Shown piece by piece: positions 50,518 to 53,803 of a DNA stretch of 53,803 bases. The translations under genes were made by a program, and so were the position numbers. The stretch comes from Glycomyces lechevalierae (GTDB taxonomy: Bacteria > Actinomycetota > Actinomycetes > Mycobacteriales > Micromonosporaceae). Within the stretch, counting starts at the first letter, position 1. Every line of letters begins with the position of its first letter. The notes beneath the pieces were generated by a model, which ran no database searches, was not told the DNA's origin, and was given only the letters and a program-made list of their open reading frames with translations. The DNA lies in contig NZ_JAPZVQ010000024.1 in assembly GCF_027622945.1 (NCBI RefSeq), forward strand, positions 1-53,803, in the 5' to 3' direction.

Positions 50518-51149
50518 GCCGTGGTCGTCCCGGGTGCCGCCCACAGGCCGCGGCAGCGCCAGGCGATGAAGGAGGCGATGGCCGCGGCGACGATCCCCCC
50601 GGCGAGGTCGGCCAGGTAGTGCTGGTGCACGAACACTGTGGACATGACCACGAGCGCACACCATGCGGTGCAGACGATTCCGGCGCGGCCGCCGAAGCGG
50701 AGCCAGTGGATCGCGAAGACCGTCGAGAACCCGGTGTGGAGGCTCGGGAAGGCGTTGTAGGGCTCGTCGTTGCCGTAGACGAGCCGCAGGCCGTCCCACA
50801 GGAGACCCGTGCCGAGCTCGTCGGGCCGGGGCACGTACGTCTGGGCCGTGAGGTAGACGGCATAGGCGATGAGCAGCAGCACGACCCCCGCGAGCAGGGT
50901 GCTCAGCAGCAGGTCGGCGGAGCGCAAGGCGAACACCAGGAAGGTGAGGACCGCGAGCGGGAACACGGACAGGTACGGGATGACGAACGCGGGCACGAGC
51001 GGGATGCGCTCGTCGAGGGGCGTGCGCAGCACCATGACCTCGGGGCCGTGGTTGAGCGCGCCGTAGCAGGCGGCCAGGCCGGCGAGGGCGGCCGCGAGGA
51101 CCAGCGCGGCGATGATCTGGCGCCGGGTCCGGAGGGGGTGTGCGGTCAT
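50514..51149 (-). CDS. PAP2-superfamily membrane phosphatase/transferase
   Basis: 211 residues with about six transmembrane helices. The PAP2 motifs are degenerate but recognisable: [16 protein letters not shown] (PSxH form, ~134) and the final [11 protein letters not shown] (HxxxDxxxG, ~173). The PSLH and HYLAD forms resemble the inositol-phosphorylceramide synthase/PAP2_3 branch, which moves head groups between lipids. It is coupled upstream of the PLD gene by a 4-nt overlap, so the pair plausibly acts on the same phospholipid pool. The ATG at 51149 has no strong ribosome-binding site. Confidence 0.88.
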
Positions 51150-51193
51150 CCGTTCAGCTTGGCACAGGTCGGCCCGATCCGCCGGTTCCGGTT

Positions 51194-52150
51194 TCAGCCG
51201 AAGGGTTCCATCATGGCGGCGAGTGCGGCGACGGTGTCCCGTCCTTCCACTTGGGAGGCCCATTCCTTCGGCAGGGCCGCGTGGCCGTACGCGGCGCCGT
51301 AGAGGTTGCCGAGGATCGCGCCGGTGGAGTCGGAGTCGCCGCTGTGGCTCACGGACGCGGTGAGGCCCTTGCGCACGTCGTCGGTGCCGAGGAAGCAGTA
51401 GACGGCGATCGCCAGCGCCTCTTCGGCGATCCAGCCTTCCCCAAGGGGCGCACAGGTATTGGGCCCGGGCGTGACGTTCCCGGCGAGCCGGTAGGCGGCC
51501 TGGAGCGCGTCGGCGGTCTCGGAGGGGTCGATGCCGCTGCGCAGGTGCAGCATCGTCGCGGACACGGCCCGCTGCGGCGTCTCGCCGTTCATCAAGTGCG
51601 CCACGATCATCGCGAACGCGCCCGCCGAGGCCCCGGCGGTCGGGTGGCCGTGGGTGAGCGCCGAGCACCGTTCGGCCAGCACGAAGGCCGCGTGAGGTCC
51701 GAAGTGGAGCCCGAACGGCGCCGAGCGCATGACGGTGCCGCAGCCCTTCGAGTCCGGGTTGACGCCCGGCCGCGCGCCTTCGCGGAGCCCGGACAGGCAG
51801 GCGTTCCCCGGTGCGCGGCGCGCATAGAGCCACGGCTCGGCCGCGAGGCCCTGCGCGCCTGCAGGAGGGAGGTATTCCTTCTGTGTCGCATACCAACGCA
51901 GATAAGCGCTGCGGACCGACTCGTACTCGTCTCCCGCCGACGCCTCCAGCAGGCCCTCGGCGGTGAACAGGGTCATCTGGGTGTCGTCGGAGATCTGGTT
52001 GTAGCGCAGCTCGGTCACCCCGTCGGGCCCGAACGCGGCCTTGATGGAGTCCCAGTGGTCGAACTCGACCTGGTAGCCGAGGGCGTCGCCGACCGCCCCG
52101 CCGATGAGGCATCCGAGCACGCGGTCGTACCGCGAGAGCGCTTGAGTCAC
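51194..52150 (-). CDS. ADP-ribosylglycohydrolase family protein
   Basis: 318 residues from GTG 52150. The family binds two Mg ions and removes ADP-ribose from proteins or small molecules. Metal-ligand motifs: [13 protein letters not shown] at the N-terminus, ISDDTQMT (~53) and [11 protein letters not shown] (~266), all intact. A frame extension to ATG 52228 is possible, but TACAAT lies six bases upstream of the GTG, which points to a leaderless message starting there. It lies 44 bases upstream of the PAP2-like gene on the same strand. The substrate is unknown, and no ADP-ribosyltransferase is seen in the window. Confidence 0.9.
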
Positions 52151-52156
52151 GCCGGG

Positions 52157-52162
52157 ATTGTA
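52157..52162 (-). promoter_or_regulatory. -10 element for leaderless ADP-ribosylglycohydrolase mRNA
   Basis: On the minus strand TACAAT is followed by six bases and the GTG start at 52150. The -35 is unclear. Confidence 0.6.
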
Positions 52163-52436
52163 TGGCGTCCATGCCGTCACGGTCGCTCTCGGCAGCGGCC
52201 CCTTGGCGAAGTGACCGATAACATGCACAATACATCGACAAGTTTCGACCCCCTACATCAGAAACGGGAGGCGATGAAGCCTCCAGCCAGAACGAGAGCG
52301 GTGACCGTCGCGGCAGCGGCGCGTCGTTCCTCCTCCCCGGCTGGAAGCAAGCGCGAAGGGGCGGCGTCCCGGGACGCCTGGACCGCGTCGCGTGAGCCCC
52401 GCCACTCTCGTTTGCGTTCGAGCGCGCTCGAAGCCA

Positions 52437-52442
52437 TAGCGT
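52437..52442 (+). promoter_or_regulatory. -10 element for the SDR gene
   Basis: TAGCGT ends seven bases before the ATG at 52450, giving a predicted leaderless message. There is no Shine-Dalgarno. Confidence 0.5.
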
Positions 52443-52449
52443 TCAGGCC

Positions 52450-53304
52450 ATGCAGCACCTGACCTGGATCATCACCGGAACCACCCGCGGCCTCGGCCGC
52501 TCCATCGCCGCCGCCGCGCTCGCGGACGGCCACAACGTGGTCGCGGCGGTCCGCGACCCGGCCCGCATGGCCGACCTCGCCGCCGCCCACCCCGACCGTT
52601 TCGCCGCCGTCGCTTACGACGCCACCGACTCCAGCGCCGCCGCCGGCCTCGTGCAGGCCGCACTGGAGCGCTTCGGCCGCATCGACGTCCTCGTCAACAA
52701 CGCGGGCCGCGCCGTCGTCGGCGCCGTCGAGGAGGTCGACGACGCCCAGCTCCGCGACCTCATGGACCTCCACCTCTTCGGCCCCGCCTCGCTCGTCCGC
52801 GCCGCCCTCCCGGCCATGCGCGCCCAAGGCAGCGGCACCATCGTCCAGATGAGCAGCCAGGGCGGCCGCATCTCCTTCCCGGGCGTCTCGGCCTACTCCG
52901 CGTCGAAGTTCGCGCTCGAAGGCTGGTCCGAATCCCTTGCGGGCGAAGTGGCCCCGTTCGGCATCCGCGTGATGATCGTCGAACCGAGCCGCTTCCGCAC
53001 CGGCTTCCACGGCTCGCTCGAGTTCACCGCGACCGCCGACGCCTACGGCGACAACCTCGCCGCCCTCCGCGCGGACATGGCCGGCGTCGACGGCCGCCAG
53101 GAAGGCGACCCCGACAAGGCCGCCCGCATCATCGCCGACCTCGTGAACGGCGACGAGCTCCCGCTGCGCCTCCCGCTCGGCGCCGAGGCGATCGAGCGCC
53201 TGGGCAACGCCCACCGCGACGGCCTCGCCGAGATCGAACGCCTCGCCGACCTCGCCCGCAGCGCCGACTTCGAGGGTGTGGCGCCCTCGGCCCGCCCGGT
53301 CTAG
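52450..53304 (+). CDS. Short-chain dehydrogenase/reductase
   Basis: 284 residues, classical SDR. The cofactor motif TGTTRGLG (G10-x3-G14-x-G16) is followed by VRDPARM, suited to NADP(H). NNAG lies at the end of strand 4, the catalytic Ser is in IVQMSSQGG, and Y148-x3-K152 is in YSASK. The C-terminus is longer than the core family and probably substrate-specific. The substrate is unknown. The next gene is a MerR regulator 9 bases downstream with its own -10. Confidence 0.93.
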   Translation: MQHLTWIITGTTRGLGRSIAAAALADGHNVVAAVRDPARMADLAAAHPDRFAAVAYDATDSSAAAGLVQAALERFGRIDVLVNNAGRAVVGAVEEVDDAQLRDLMDLHLFGPASLVRAALPAMRAQGSGTIVQMSSQGGRISFPGVSAYSASKFALEGWSESLAGEVAPFGIRVMIVEPSRFRTGFHGSLEFTATADAYGDNLAALRADMAGVDGRQEGDPDKAARIIADLVNGDELPLRLPLGAEAIERLGNAHRDGLAEIERLADLARSADFEGVAPSARPV

Positions 53305-53307
53305 GTT
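53302..53307 (+). promoter_or_regulatory. -10 element for the MerR gene
   Basis: TAGGTT, overlapping the SDR stop codon TAG, ends six bases before the ATG at 53314, consistent with a leaderless transcript. Read-through from the SDR gene is also possible. Confidence 0.5.
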
Positions 53308-53313
53308 TGCGGC

Positions 53314-53787
53314 ATGGCCACCGACGAACTCCTGACGCGAGCGCTCGAGCTCATCGGCGACGACCCGGTGTCGGTCGAGGCGATCCACCGCCTCACCGAC
53401 ACGGCCGTCACCGCCGAGTCCATGACGATCGCCGAGGTCGCCGACCTGCTCGACATCACCGCCCACACGCTCCGCTACTACGAGCGCGAAGGCCTCGTCG
53501 AGGTCGGCCGGGACAGTCTCGGCCACCGCGTCTACGACGCCGCGGCCGTCCGCCGCCTCGTGTTCCTCACACGGATGCGCTTGTCCGGCATGCCGATGCG
53601 CGACCTCCAGCACTACATCTCGCTCGTCGACGAAGGAGACGGCACCGTCCCCGAACGCCTCGACATGCTCATCGAGCACCGCGACACCATCCGCCGCCGC
53701 ATCCGCGAACTCACGCTCTCCCTCGCCGCCACCGAGTTCAAGATCGCCACCTACGGCGGCACCGCGGCGCCGGACTCCATGGACTGA
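53314..53787 (+). CDS. MerR-family transcriptional regulator
   Basis: 157 residues. A 35-residue N-terminal extension precedes the MerR winged helix-turn-helix (MTIAEVADLLDITAHTLRYYEREGLV), then wing residues and a coiled-coil dimerisation helix (LIEHRDTIRRRIRELTLSL). The C-terminus lacks the Cys residues of metal-sensing MerR proteins, so it more likely senses a small organic molecule, or has lost sensing. It sits immediately downstream of the SDR gene and probably controls it. It ends 16 bases before the right edge. Confidence 0.93.
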   Translation: MATDELLTRALELIGDDPVSVEAIHRLTDTAVTAESMTIAEVADLLDITAHTLRYYEREGLVEVGRDSLGHRVYDAAAVRRLVFLTRMRLSGMPMRDLQHYISLVDEGDGTVPERLDMLIEHRDTIRRRIRELTLSLAATEFKIATYGGTAAPDSMD

Positions 53788-53803
53788 AACGCCGAGCGGC
53801 CCC

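Larger units (their letters stand above)
52151..52449. other. Intergenic region between ADP-ribosylglycohydrolase and SDR genes
   Basis: 299 bases with divergent promoters at each end. Small hairpins (GGAGGC/GCCTCC at 52267-52284, GGCGTC/GACGCC near 52360-52375) are present. A 62-codon plus-strand frame with a ribosome-binding site exists but is not convincing. Confidence 0.5.

Noticed and set aside
51884..51910. GTGTCGCAT on the plus strand followed by an AT-rich stretch
   Set aside because: The spacing to a -10 does not match and it lies antisense inside the ADP-ribosylglycohydrolase gene.
52233..52241. TTGTCGATG on the minus strand, close to the RecA-NDp half-site
   Set aside because: No TANNNT lies eight bases downstream, and a better -10 (TACAAT) directly precedes the ADP-ribosylglycohydrolase start.
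52274..52462. 62-codon plus-strand frame with a GGAGG site
   Set aside because: The product is a featureless Ala/Arg/Ser-rich sequence, the frame overlaps the SDR start, and the upstream GGAGG is part of a small hairpin.

Overview
This is a high-GC actinobacterial chromosome segment. The markers are RbpA, OpcA, a mycosin/EccE/WXG100 type VII secretion locus, several genes with leaderless -10 signals, and a BoxA-like rRNA leader of the actinobacterial type. The gene content would fit a Glycomyces/Micromonospora-like organism, but the genus is inference only. No insertion sequence, prophage, tRNA or CRISPR array was seen.

Layout. 1-684: leader of an rRNA operon reading leftward out of the window. 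685-4193 (minus): rpmA, rplU, rne. 4719-6776 (plus): two related single-pass membrane proteins with extracytoplasmic Cys-pair domains. 6846-14559: part of a type VII (ESX) locus: a proline-rich protein and EccE on minus, mycosin on plus, a WXG100 pair on minus, then an unknown gene and a long WXG-type substrate candidate on plus. EccB, EccC and EccD are not in the window. 14575-14676 is an odd run of G and C homopolymers. 14739-16983: a SUKH (SMI1/KNR4) protein, a quinone oxidoreductase and rbpA. 17103-25183 (minus): a tightly packed pentose-phosphate operon tkt-tal-pgi-zwf-opcA-pgl. 25394-26383: ctaB, divergent from tkt.

26434-45407 is the most interesting part: four tandem DUF4132 genes, the last of which runs into MoxR-type AAA+ ATPase, DUF5682, VWA and SWIM zinc-finger genes joined by 1-4 nt stop/start overlaps. 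The gene order matches, as I recall it, the uncharacterised E. coli yehI-yehL-yehM-yehP-yehQ block. Each of the four DUF4132 genes has its own promoter with the same architecture, TGTCG(C/T)AC-N8-TANNNT. This has the geometry of the mycobacterial RecA-NDp (PafBC) DNA-damage promoter TTGTCRGTG-N8-TANNNT but a different second half. I propose a multi-paralogue MoxR-VWA chaperone-like system with a stress-responsive, probably WYL-regulator-controlled, set of HEAT-like DUF4132 clients or adaptors.

45518-53787: malic enzyme, a membrane-anchored NACHT NTPase, a convergent minus-strand set (phospholipase D-like, PAP2-like, then ADP-ribosylglycohydrolase), and finally an SDR oxidoreductase with a MerR regulator.
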